Source of the DNA: Bradyrhizobium lablabi
GTDB taxonomy: Bacteria > Pseudomonadota > Alphaproteobacteria > Rhizobiales > Xanthobacteraceae
Length of the DNA stretch: 64,000 nt
Reading direction: 5' to 3'
Assembly (NCBI RefSeq): GCF_018129385.1
Contig: NZ_JAFCLN010000023.1
Coordinates: 40,595 to 104,594 of the forward strand
In this document: positions 1 to 7,044 of the stretch, piece by piece
How the letters are laid out: each line of letters begins with the position of its first letter
Position numbering within the stretch: the stretch's first letter is position 1
Position numbers and translations under genes: made by a program
Notes under the pieces: model-generated
Seen by the model: the letters and a program-made list of their open reading frames with translations, nothing else
The model's database searches: none
Told to the model about the DNA's origin: nothing

Positions 1-69
1 CGGGCGACGATGAGTGCAACATGGCGCGAGCGAGGTTCGGGCTGGCGGCGTTGGCGTGACCTATCCGCA

Positions 70-189
70 CGTCGTCCCGGCGAACGCCGGGACCCATACG
101 CCGCAGCCTGTCTGCAGCGCGCTGGGGCTAATTGCCTTCGTAACAATCAAGAGCGGTGGTTATGGGTCCCGGCGTGCGCCGGGACGACG
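70..189. repeat. Intergenic palindromic repeat, CGTCGTCCCGGCG family
   Basis: Two outward arms, CGTCGTCCCGGCGAACGCCG at the left and a reverse-complementary GGGTCCCGGCGTGCGCCGGG at the right, surround a short core. A second copy lies at 48006-48126. No ORF or transposase is associated. This looks like one of the REP/MITE-like families typical of Bradyrhizobium genomes. Confidence 0.7.
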
Positions 190-200
190 ATGGAGAAAGC

Positions 201-602
201 TTACGCCGTCACCGCCTCGATCTCGTCATCGAATTCATCCGCGATCGGCGCAAAGGTCGAAAGCGGCTTTGTCGAGAGCGTGATCGGCTTGCGATTGCCG
301 TAGGAAGAGGAGGAAGACGCCGTGCGCGCCGCGGGTTCGCGCGACATGGCGTAGAGCGTCGAGCCGACGCGGCCGCCGAAGTGCACCAGCTCGCGCTCGG
401 TGCAGCTTGCGGCGATCGAGAGCGCCAGCGCATGAAGATGGCTGCGGCGATAGCAGAACAGCGCCAGCATGGCGCGGACTTCCGGAGAGACGCTCTCGAC
501 CAGTCTTGGCAGGCCATGTTCGCTGGCGCGATACATCTCGCCAAGCAGCTCGTCCCGAACCGGGCAGAAATCGTTCTCAAATGCGTCGCGGCTTGAAAAC
601 AT
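201..602 (-). CDS. Conserved hypothetical protein, 133 aa
   Basis: I do not recognise a named family. The ATG at 602 is chosen because a GGGGGAG ribosome-binding site lies directly upstream; the longer frame to 632 has no such support. The product is soluble with no signal peptide or membrane segment. A central helical part (about residues 15-75) is followed by a serine-rich stretch near residue 100 (six serines and a tyrosine around SSSSSSYG) and an acidic C-terminal tail ending EFDDEIEAVTA. Small alphaproteobacterial proteins of this layout are often annotated only as hypothetical. It faces the GNAT gene head to head across about 125 bases. Confidence 0.6.
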   Translation of the reverse strand: MFSSRDAFENDFCPVRDELLGEMYRASEHGLPRLVESVSPEVRAMLALFCYRRSHLHALALSIAASCTERELVHFGGRVGSTLYAMSREPAARTASSSSSYGNRKPITLSTKPLSTFAPIADEFDDEIEAVTA

Positions 603-727
603 TGCAGTTCTCCCCCTATGCGGAAGATGCATTGCAATTCTCTAACGAAGGGTTAACCACGCATCCCAGTAGTCGCCCGGGGTGCTTGCGCGCTCTGCGC
701 GAATCGGAGCGACCAATAAGGCGATCG

Positions 728-1228
728 ATGCCGCAAGACTTCACCATCTCCGATCTGAGACAGCGCCCAGGCTTCTTCGATACGGTGGCGAACCGCATCT
801 GGCAGGCGTGGTGGCAGCCGAACGGCTATCCGCTCGAATACATTTCGACCCGCCTGCGCGAGAACATGGAAGCCACGCCAATCCCGTTCGCACTGGTGGC
901 GCATGAGGGCGGCAGATTTCTCGGCACCAGTTCGGTGATCTCGTCCGATCTCGAGGAACGGCCGCAGCTCTCGCCATGGGTTGCGGCGGTGTGGGTGGAG
1001 GGAGATGCGCGCCGGCGCGGCGTCGGCGCTGCACTGGTGAACCGTGCCGCGCAGGATTGCTTCGCGCTCGGGGTGGAGCGCACCTATCTCTGCGCGCGGC
1101 CGCCGATGACGCGCTTTTATGAAGCGCTGGGGTGGACCGTGATCGAACGCAATGTCGGTCCCCATCATCTCGGCGTGTTCGTCCGCGACAGGAATCCCGC
1201 AGGCCGCGCCGTCAGTTCTGCGCCATGA
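728..1228 (+). CDS. GNAT family N-acetyltransferase
   Basis: This 166-residue protein should transfer an acetyl group from acetyl-CoA to an amine substrate that cannot be named from sequence. The acetyl-CoA pyrophosphate-binding motif A is visible as RRRGVGAAL around residues 97-105, after the beta strand SPWVAAVWVEGDAR. The C-terminal strand with FYEALGWTVIER is the usual motif B region. I start at ATG 728 because the fold begins just after it; the open frame to the left is antisense to the preceding gene. Its last 17 bases overlap convergently with the next minus-strand gene. Confidence 0.8.
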   Translation: MPQDFTISDLRQRPGFFDTVANRIWQAWWQPNGYPLEYISTRLRENMEATPIPFALVAHEGGRFLGTSSVISSDLEERPQLSPWVAAVWVEGDARRRGVGAALVNRAAQDCFALGVERTYLCARPPMTRFYEALGWTVIERNVGPHHLGVFVRDRNPAGRAVSSAP

Positions 1229-1598
1229 AGATCGACAGGACGAACCCGGTCAGGTGATGCAGCGCCTGGTCGACACCGATCAGCGACCAGAACCACGGAT
1301 GCTCCTGATTGACGCCGAAATGCGAGGTGACGAATCCCTTGGCGCGATCGATTGTGATGTGAATGGCAAAATCGATGAAAGCCACGAACCAGAATCTCGG
1401 CGCGACGATCAGGATCAGCGGCAATGCAACCGCAAGGTGCACGAGGCAATGCGCGAGCAGCGGCAAGGCCCAGCCGGTCTTCTGGTCCTTGCCGATGGCC
1501 ATCCAGGAATTTTGCAGAAAGAAGTCGGCGACGATGTGCTTGGCCGTCAGAAGCAGCATCCATCCAACCAGCGCGCCGACCGGGACCGTGGAAGACAT
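1212..1598 (-). CDS. DUF3307 family membrane protein
   Basis: A 128-residue integral membrane protein. The motif HIVADFFLQNSWM near the N-terminus and the later HITIDRAKG and LHHLTGF segments match DUF3307 proteins, which carry conserved His and Asp residues in membrane helices. Its function is unknown; in some bacteria the family accompanies phage-defence or regulatory genes, but nothing here suggests that. About four hydrophobic segments are visible. I start at ATG 1598 because the frame beyond it only reaches a TTG. The 3' end overlaps the GNAT gene by 17 bases in convergent orientation. Confidence 0.75.
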   Translation of the reverse strand: MSSTVPVGALVGWMLLLTAKHIVADFFLQNSWMAIGKDQKTGWALPLLAHCLVHLAVALPLILIVAPRFWFVAFIDFAIHITIDRAKGFVTSHFGVNQEHPWFWSLIGVDQALHHLTGFVLSIFMAQN

Positions 1599-1613
1599 CG
1601 TGGGTAGCAACAA

Positions 1614-1958
1614 AACTGACGCCCTCTGGGACTGGCGGGTGACGACGGAAAATAGTGTTTAGGCGTTCAGCGCAATTTTCTTCTCAAAGCCGGGCCAATC
1701 GCCCGGTATGGCTCATTTATGACATCTCCCGGGCCGGATTGCACCTCTGGACAAATCGAAAAACCTCAGGTGTGGCCTAACGGCGCGTTCTACCAGTAAG
1801 GTTACCCGCGAAGGCCCGATTTGCAATCGGCAGCCAGCCGGATATCATCCCGAGGCTGGAAAATTCTCGTTCTTTTTTAGGTATTTAGTTTCGCAAGGGG
1901 CCGATCGCCAATAGCCGGAAATGGCGCACCGATTGCCCCAGGCTTCAGGTCGAGAGCC
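1614..1958. other. Intergenic region, no gene seen
   Basis: About 345 bases between the divergent DUF3307 and TAXI-like genes. It must hold promoters for both but I see no clear -35/-10 pair, operator or small ORF with a good ribosome-binding site. A short hairpin GGGCCAATCGCCCGG-like segment occurs near 1690. Confidence 0.4.
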
Positions 1959-3374
1959 ATGAGCGCTGATATCCCGACGCCGGCGGTTGAAAAGCCTCGC
2001 AAGCAAAAGCGCGTCGTCAAAAGCAACAGCGCCCAGATTTTCCTGTTCGCCGTCCTGACCGTCATCCTGACCGCCGCAGTGGTCTGGGGCGTCCGCACCT
2101 GGCTGAAGAATACCGAGACGCTGGTGTTCGCGGTGGGCGATCCCACCAGCCCCGAGGCCCGCTTCGCGGCGCGGCTTGCGGCCGTTCTCAAGAACAACAC
2201 ATCGCGGCTACAGCTCAGGATCATGAACAACGCCGACAGCGCCAAGGCGCTCGCGCAGTTCGACCGCAGGCAAGCCAATCTTGCGGTGCTGCGCACCGAC
2301 GCCAAGATTCCGGCGCATGCGCGCTCGCTCGCGGTGCTCGATCGCGACGTGGTGCTGCTGCTCAGCCCGGGGGCGAAGAAGATCAAGACGATCGCGGAAT
2401 TGCGCAGGAAGAAGATCGCCGTCATGGCCGACAGTGACAGCGGCACTGCCCTCGTTCGCAACCTGCTCGAAGTCCCCGACAGCGCCAACGGAACTTCGCT
2501 GGTGCAGATGGCGCCGCCGGGCGCGAGTTTCGAGAAACTGTACGCGTCGGGCTTTGGCGCGGTCGTCGCCATCGTCCGCAGCTCCAGACTCGTGAGGGAC
2601 AAAAGCTTTGAGCAAAATGCCAAGCGCGGCGTTTTCACGCTGAACGCGATCGACGCGGCCAAAGCGCTGGCGAGGCGCAATCCTGCGCTGTCGGAAGAGA
2701 CGATTGCGGCCGGCACGCTCTCTTCCTCGCCGGCCATCCCCGAAGAGGACGTCGCGACCGTCGGCCTCGAATGGCTGCTGGTCGCCAATTCACGGCTGTC
2801 GGCGGTGACCGCCGGCGACCTGGCGCGGACGATCTACGAGAACAAGGCCGAGCTCGCGCTGCCGGATGGTTTTGCCTCCAAGATCGAGCCGGCCGATACC
2901 GACAAGGACGCCTTCATCGTCGCTCATCAGGGCGCAGCCCAATATCTGAACGACGACATCAAGTCGTTCATGGAGCGCTACAGCGATTTGCTGTACATCG
3001 GCCTCGCCGCGCTCGGCATCATCGGCTCGATCTGCGCCACGCTCTACACCAAGGTGACACGGGTCGCGCCGGAGAAGGCCAGCGAACTCGCAACCGCGCT
3101 GCTGGATCTCGGGGAAGAGATCCAGGATGCGAAAACCGTCGACGAACTCGATTGCCTGGAGGACGAGGTCGAAAAAATCCTCCGCAACGTGGTGATAGGG
3201 CTGCGCGACGGCACCATCAGCAGTCAGGGACTTGATACCTTCAAGCTCGGCTATCAGTTCGTGCGCGACGAGATCGGCCTGCGGCGCGAAAGCCTCAAGC
3301 GCCATGCCGCGCAGGCGAGTCACGGCTCACTTGACGACAATGTCGTGGTGGTGAAGACGGCGCAAAGCGCCTAG
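1959..3374 (+). CDS. TAXI-type TRAP transporter solute-binding-like membrane protein
   Basis: A 471-residue protein with an N-terminal membrane anchor (about residues 25-45, rich in L, I, V, A) preceded by a basic cytoplasmic tail, a large periplasmic substrate-binding fold, and a second membrane helix at about 346-365 followed by a cytoplasmic helical tail. The periplasmic part (FAVGDPTSPEARFAARLAAV, the dipole-like LRRKKIAVMADSDSGTALVRN) resembles TAXI/NMT1 solute-binding proteins. The classical family has a cleavable signal and no C-terminal helix. No TRAP permease gene lies nearby, so it may be a sensor or an orphan. Start chosen at ATG 1959 with AGGTCGAGAG upstream. Confidence 0.7.
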   Translation: MSADIPTPAVEKPRKQKRVVKSNSAQIFLFAVLTVILTAAVVWGVRTWLKNTETLVFAVGDPTSPEARFAARLAAVLKNNTSRLQLRIMNNADSAKALAQFDRRQANLAVLRTDAKIPAHARSLAVLDRDVVLLLSPGAKKIKTIAELRRKKIAVMADSDSGTALVRNLLEVPDSANGTSLVQMAPPGASFEKLYASGFGAVVAIVRSSRLVRDKSFEQNAKRGVFTLNAIDAAKALARRNPALSEETIAAGTLSSSPAIPEEDVATVGLEWLLVANSRLSAVTAGDLARTIYENKAELALPDGFASKIEPADTDKDAFIVAHQGAAQYLNDDIKSFMERYSDLLYIGLAALGIIGSICATLYTKVTRVAPEKASELATALLDLGEEIQDAKTVDELDCLEDEVEKILRNVVIGLRDGTISSQGLDTFKLGYQFVRDEIGLRRESLKRHAAQASHGSLDDNVVVVKTAQSA

Positions 3375-3397
3375 GCGCGCTACGCGACTGCGCAGAA

Positions 3398-3574
3398 TCA
3401 TTTCTCGCGCGTCAGCCAGGCATTCATGTCGGCCGCAAGTTGCAATTGCTCGATCCGCTTTGCAATCGCAGTGCGCATTTCGCCGTCGGGCACTTCCAAT
3501 GCCTCGTTTTCGAGCCGCTGCCTGTATTCGGCCAGCCGCTGTTCGAATGTGTGTGGTTTAGATCGTTTTCGCAT
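3398..3574 (-). CDS. Small charged hypothetical protein, 58 aa
   Basis: A basic N-terminus (MRKRSKPHTF) is followed by an amphipathic helix rich in R, E and L (EQRLAEYRQRLENEALE) and a second helix. No family is recognised; small proteins with this helical pattern are common and uncharacterised in Bradyrhizobium. Its ATG lies inside the last codons of the upstream 52-residue gene in another frame, a 17-base overlap that implies translational coupling. I prefer this start over the longer frame because the extra residues are the shadow of the upstream gene. Confidence 0.6.
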   Translation of the reverse strand: MRKRSKPHTFEQRLAEYRQRLENEALEVPDGEMRTAIAKRIEQLQLAADMNAWLTREK

Positions 3575-3716
3575 CGGGCAATGTCGGCGGTTGAAGCTCG
3601 GGGCTGTTGGCCCAGCGGTCGAGCTGTTCGATGACCTGCTCATGGCTCGGCCGACGCGGCTTGGGCGGCGTCGGCTCTTCTGAAAGCTTGCGGGGCAGCT
3701 TGACGTGGTCGGTCAT
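3558..3716 (-). CDS. Small hypothetical protein, 52 aa
   Basis: Begins ATG at 3716 directly after a strong AGGAGG ribosome-binding site with five-base spacing, and ends TAA at 3560-3558. The product starts MTDHVKLPRKLSEEPTPPKP, is proline-rich in the first third and has one predicted helix (HEQVIEQLDRWANS). I do not recognise the family. It precedes and overlaps the 58-residue gene by 17 bases, so the two probably form a two-gene unit. Confidence 0.55.
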   Translation of the reverse strand: MTDHVKLPRKLSEEPTPPKPRRPSHEQVIEQLDRWANSPELQPPTLPDAKTI

Positions 3717-3858
3717 GGCGTCCTCCTGGCCACGATCATGCGACTTTCAGCGGCACAGCGCAAGTCATAACTTATTGATTTTGCTTGATAAAATAGCTAA
3801 ACTAGCACACCAGACGCAATTTGTGGAACCGGAGCGCGTGGCGTGAGTTAATGAGGCT

Positions 3859-3897
3859 ACTCAGTTGAGTAAAACTACTCAAAACTCTCATTTGGGT
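3859..3897. promoter_or_regulatory. Candidate operator upstream of the RHH gene
   Basis: ACTCAGTTGAGT (3859-3870) is an inverted repeat of ACTCA/TGAGT with a two-base spacer, followed by ACTCAAA (3877-3883) and TTTGGGT (3891-3897), a second imperfect inverted pair. It ends eight bases before the ribbon-helix-helix ATG, a placement suited to autoregulation. Confidence 0.45.
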
Positions 3898-3904
3898 AAC
3901 GCAC

Positions 3905-4147
3905 ATGAGTGACACGCGTGCAGAACGGTTGCAGGTGATGCTGTCGCCCGAGGAACTGGCGGCGCTTGATGATTTCCGTTTCAAGCATCGGATGCCGACG
4001 CGAGCCGCCGCCGTCCGCGAACTGCTGAAGTTCGGGCTTCAGGCAGTCGGGATCGACGGCACGGCGGGTGTGAAATCCAGCGATTACGGAGTCTTCAGCC
4101 GGGGACCGGGCAGCCACACTCAAAACGGATCGGACACAGAACCGTAG
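3905..4147 (+). CDS. Ribbon-helix-helix DNA-binding protein
   Basis: An 80-residue protein with a short strand RLQVML (residues 8-13) and two helices, SPEELAALDDFRFKHR and TRAAAVRELLKFGLQA, the pattern of MetJ/Arc-type repressors that dimerise and insert the beta strand in the major groove. The last 30 residues are polar and probably disordered. It is not followed or preceded by a recognisable toxin gene, so I do not call an antitoxin. The inverted repeats just upstream are a plausible autoregulatory site. No strong ribosome-binding site is visible before ATG 3905, where the operator repeats lie. Confidence 0.75.
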   Translation: MSDTRAERLQVMLSPEELAALDDFRFKHRMPTRAAAVRELLKFGLQAVGIDGTAGVKSSDYGVFSRGPGSHTQNGSDTEP

Positions 4148-4157
4148 AGCTGACTGC

Positions 4158-4195
4158 GCGAGAGGTTGGCCTCTATGCGAGAGGTTGGCCTCTAT
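4158..4195. repeat. Perfect 19-bp tandem duplication forming two hairpins
   Basis: GCGAGAGGTTGGCCTCTAT occurs twice without a gap (4158-4176 and 4177-4195). Each copy folds as AGAGG-TTGG-CCTCT. It lies between convergent genes and the second copy contains the TAG stop of the minus-strand gene, so it may act as a bidirectional terminator. Confidence 0.75.
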
Positions 4196-4407
4196 CCGGT
4201 ATTCCCGTTGCCGGTATCATCGGGCACGGTACCGGCGCCGGGCGTCTTGTTGGCATCGGTGAGCTTTGGGTCACGCGTTGCCTCCCGCGAGACCGAATCC
4301 TTGTCTTTCCGATCCGTCTTGTGGACCGTCTGCGCGCGCTGCTTGTCTGCGGGCTGTTCCTGGCCCTTCTCGTCCTTCACGATGCCATGACCGGAATGTC
4401 GTCCCAT
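4192..4407 (-). CDS. Small hydrophilic hypothetical protein, 71 aa
   Basis: Starts at ATG 4407 after GAGGAG. The product (MGRHSGHGIVKDEKGQEQPA...) is almost devoid of hydrophobic residues, rich in K, D, T, G and Q, and ends in a GAGTVPDDTGNGNTG tail, so it is predicted disordered. No family is recognised. The composition resembles small stress-related hydrophilins, but that is only a compositional comparison. Its stop lies inside the 19-bp duplicated hairpin. Confidence 0.6.
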   Translation of the reverse strand: MGRHSGHGIVKDEKGQEQPADKQRAQTVHKTDRKDKDSVSREATRDPKLTDANKTPGAGTVPDDTGNGNTG

Positions 4408-4459
4408 CGATCTCTCCTCAAATCGCGCGCCGGCGCCCTGTGGATGATGCCCTGTGAAT

Positions 4460-4678
4460 TCAGTGGATAATTTCGAGCGGCAGCCGGCACACTTCTGCAC
4501 CATCGTCATTGGTGACGAGGATGGCGTAATATCGCTTGCGCAGCTCCGGCCGTTCGCCAAGCAGCCGCCGCGCAATGGCGTCGGCAGAGTCCATCGCCGC
4601 GATGTCGTCGGCGAGGTCGGCACCGCCCTGGTATGCAATGCCCTTCCAGTTGACGAGATCGAAATGATAGTGCGGCAT
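4460..4678 (-). CDS. DUF6894 family protein
   Basis: A 72-residue protein beginning MPHYHFDLVN. It has the DUF6894 layout: strand PHYHFDLVN, acidic turn DLADDIAAMDSADAIARRL, then a strand pair around YYAILVTNDDGAEVCRLPLEII. The family is abundant in Bradyrhizobium and its role is unknown. A GTG at 4708 would add ten residues but its AGGAG sits only one base away, too close for normal initiation, so I favour the internal ATG. Confidence 0.7.
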   Translation of the reverse strand: MPHYHFDLVNWKGIAYQGGADLADDIAAMDSADAIARRLLGERPELRKRYYAILVTNDDGAEVCRLPLEIIH

Positions 4679-4851
4679 CGCCGTGCCGTGACGAGGTGTC
4701 TCGTTCACGCTCCTGTGTCTTTGGAATAGGCGCGGAAGGACTATTTTGTTCCTCCTTCCGGAATTCGGCAGTCAAGAAACAACGAAACCCTGCGCGGGTT
4801 CCGCGAGGCAAAAAGCATCGAAATAGTTCACGACATCGGGAGGATACAGCG

Positions 4852-5109
4852 GTGGTCGAGGGCGATTTTGACCGATGGACTCTGGCGAACATGAACGCGG
4901 CGCTGGACGAGGTCTGTAGAAAAATGCCGCGCGGCGAAGAGCATGCGACCCGCAAGCGGATCGCGAAACAAATCATCAAATGCGCAAGATCAGGCAGGAC
5001 GACGCTCGATGAGCTCACCGCCGCCGGGCAACTGGCAGCCAGCCGCGATCCAGCAGGTTTTCCGGAGCAAATAGCGCATCGCGAGTACCAGATCGCTCGC
5101 AGCGCCTGA
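4852..5109 (+). CDS. Conserved hypothetical protein, 85 aa
   Basis: I place the start at GTG 4852 because GGGAGG precedes it with about nine bases of spacing, and because the conserved part begins with VVEGDFDRWTLANMNAALDE. The upstream open frame of 52 codons is probably not translated. The product is helical and basic (RKRIAKQIIKCARSGRTTLDEL), with the look of a small DNA- or protein-binding helical bundle. Similar proteins are seen in Bradyrhizobium genomes without assigned function. It is divergent from the DUF6894 gene. Confidence 0.6.
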   Translation: MVEGDFDRWTLANMNAALDEVCRKMPRGEEHATRKRIAKQIIKCARSGRTTLDELTAAGQLAASRDPAGFPEQIAHREYQIARSA

Positions 5110-5139
5110 TTTTCCGTTGCTCGCCGGGCGCGATACCGG

Positions 5140-6036
5140 CTACTCCGCCGCGGCCTCCGCGCCGCCTCCGAGCGTTCGCGCCCGGATTTCCGCGATCTTG
5201 CGCTTCAGCGCGGCCTGGCGCGGGTCGGGCATAGCCGCAGCGCGGGCTTCCCGGATCGCGCCGGCGAGATCCGGCAAATTGAGCGCGCCGTCAAAGGTCG
5301 GCTTGGCCAGACCGTCGATGATCGCGTGCCAGTCCGCAAGGCCGTGGCGATATTCGCTGCTGTAGCCCTGCACCATGGTCGCGGTCTCGATGATCTCGCG
5401 CGCCGCGGCGGGCTGCTTGGTCAGCGCACGGTCGACCATATGCAGCCAGCGCTCGACCCAAAGCCGCTCCTTGCCGTAACGGATGGAGTAGCGGCGCCAG
5501 CGCCGCAGCGACGACTCCATCCGCAGGCGCAGGATGCCGAACCAGCTCTTGTTGTTGAAATGGACCGAGACCCGCTTGTGCGTCCATCCCAGCCAGTCCA
5601 GCAGGCCAAGGATCGGCTCGGCCACGACCGCGGGCAACACGTCGACCAGTTCGTCCAGCCGGAATTTCCTGATGTCGTTGGCGCGCGGCGTATCGGGGTC
5701 GGTTGCCAGCTCGATCAGCTTTTGCTGCGCGATGCGGATCGGATCTTCGTACGCCATGCGGATCGCCATCAGGCGCGCGATCTCGCCAAGCATGGCAGCG
5801 TCGACGCCGGGCTTTCCAATGAAGCGGCGCAGCCGGTAGACATAGACTCGGGCGTACGGCGTGCCCTGATACTCCGTCAGAAGGTGAATGGCTTCGCTGG
5901 CGACCGGAACGACCGCCTCGGGGAGGTTTTCGGGCAGGAACGCCGGACGATCGTCCTGTTCGCCGATGATGTCGGCGAACAGATAACGCATCGACTCCAT
6001 GAAGTTCGAAAACGCACCCATGCTGCTGACGCTCAT
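5140..6036 (-). CDS. Stand-alone DUF6537-like protein
   Basis: A 298-residue soluble protein. The segment LLTEYQGTPYARVYVYRLRRF near residue 50, followed by IARLMAIRMAYEDPIRIAQQKL, resembles the DUF6537 region that normally forms the C-terminal part of indolepyruvate ferredoxin oxidoreductases. The thiamine-diphosphate, iron-sulfur and gamma-type domains of those enzymes are absent here. The rest includes a W/R-rich stretch (RRWRRYSIRYGKERLWVERWLHM) and a C-terminal helical tail. Its ATG overlaps the stop of the cNMP-binding gene in ATGA, so the two are probably co-translated. An internal Met at 6021 is an alternative start. The family call is from memory of the motif and is moderate. Confidence 0.6.
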   Translation of the reverse strand: MSVSSMGAFSNFMESMRYLFADIIGEQDDRPAFLPENLPEAVVPVASEAIHLLTEYQGTPYARVYVYRLRRFIGKPGVDAAMLGEIARLMAIRMAYEDPIRIAQQKLIELATDPDTPRANDIRKFRLDELVDVLPAVVAEPILGLLDWLGWTHKRVSVHFNNKSWFGILRLRMESSLRRWRRYSIRYGKERLWVERWLHMVDRALTKQPAAAREIIETATMVQGYSSEYRHGLADWHAIIDGLAKPTFDGALNLPDLAGAIREARAAAMPDPRQAALKRKIAEIRARTLGGGAEAAAE

Positions 6037-6689
6037 GCGGGTTTGGCAGCCGCCCTCGCCTGCTCCAGTTGCTGCTGTAGCGTATTGAGGTTCTCGAACA
6101 GCCGCGCGCTGGAGAGACGGAGGAAGTAGAAGCCGAACTCCGGATTTTGCACGTAGAGCTCCTCGACCTTGCTGTAGCTGACGGAAAGGATCAGGCCGGG
6201 TTCGACGCATTCCAGCGTCTGCGTGCGCATGTTCGACGGCGACAGCATGCCAAGCTCACCGACGATGGCGCCGACCGGAAGCTCGATGCCCGATTCCACC
6301 AGGCGGAAGCGGCCGCTGACGATGTAGAGCATGTCCTCGGCTTTCTCGTCCTTGTAGAACAGGACCTCGCCCGCCTTGTACTGGCGCTCGGTCATGAACG
6401 GCTTTAGCCATTCCATCGACAGGTCGCCGCTGACGGATTTTCGAACGTCACGGATCAGTTGCAGCATCTGGTGCAGCCGCCAGGAATTGAGCGACAGCAT
6501 CACCAGTTGCACCGCGATGACCAGATAATTATGGGTCGGAATCGCGGTTCCGATCAGCGCCACATTGAAGAGGATTCCGAACACACGCAACGGGATCATC
6601 GTCTTCATCGTTGTGGAGGCAACCACGAAGATCGTCGCGAAAAGCGTGCCTGCCGTTCCCGCATGCTGTACCAGATGAGACGTATCCAT
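6033..6689 (-). CDS. Membrane-anchored cyclic-nucleotide-binding protein, Popeye-like layout
   Basis: A 218-residue protein with about three membrane segments in residues 10-72 (TLFATIFVVASTTMKTMIPL, VFGILFNVALIGTA, YLVIAVQLVMLSLNSWRLHQM) followed by a cNMP-binding jelly roll (about 100-200: YKAGEVLFYKDEKAEDMLYI, then VGAIVGELGMLSPSNMRTQT). The phosphate-binding cassette is recognisable but degenerate: GELGML...MRT replaces the usual GE(L/M)AL...RSA. The three helices plus cNMP domain layout is that of Popeye-domain proteins. Start at ATG 6689; upstream codons show no good ribosome-binding site. It overlaps the DUF6537-like gene by four bases. Confidence 0.75.
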   Translation of the reverse strand: MDTSHLVQHAGTAGTLFATIFVVASTTMKTMIPLRVFGILFNVALIGTAIPTHNYLVIAVQLVMLSLNSWRLHQMLQLIRDVRKSVSGDLSMEWLKPFMTERQYKAGEVLFYKDEKAEDMLYIVSGRFRLVESGIELPVGAIVGELGMLSPSNMRTQTLECVEPGLILSVSYSKVEELYVQNPEFGFYFLRLSSARLFENLNTLQQQLEQARAAAKPA

Positions 6690-7044
6690 GGGAGCCAACC
6701 AGTCTTCCGGAGTAAGTCGTTTTGCGAATGCGTAAAGCGCGTGGCCGCCATCATAATCCGCGCGGCACCCCTCCGATATACGGACAATAGGCGACGATTT
6801 GTTTGGTTTTTCACACTCTCCGGTCAAAAATCGGGGCCTTATTGACCCCGCTGCGGACGGCCTGTCCCGGCGATGACGGACGGCCTCGCTGCACCGCCCC
6901 AAGACGCTCTCCCAGGCAGGGGCTCGCGAAAGCATGGCTCAGGCCGTGGCATCGTTGACGGCCTGCCCCGGCGCGGGCACCTTGCCGTATGCCCGGCATG
7001 GGCATTTCCCCCTCAAGGTTTCCGTGGAGAGGCACTGCCTCCCA
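6690..7044. other. Intergenic region between divergent cNMP genes
   Basis: About 355 bases separating the membrane cNMP-binding gene from the channel gene. Promoters for both must lie here. The part near 6725-6850 is relatively AT-rich, which fits promoter DNA. I see no convincing operator or small ORF. Confidence 0.4.

Noticed and set aside
3905..4147. Toxin-antitoxin pair
   Set aside because: Only the RHH-like partner is present; no toxin-sized ORF with a ribosome-binding site lies next to it.
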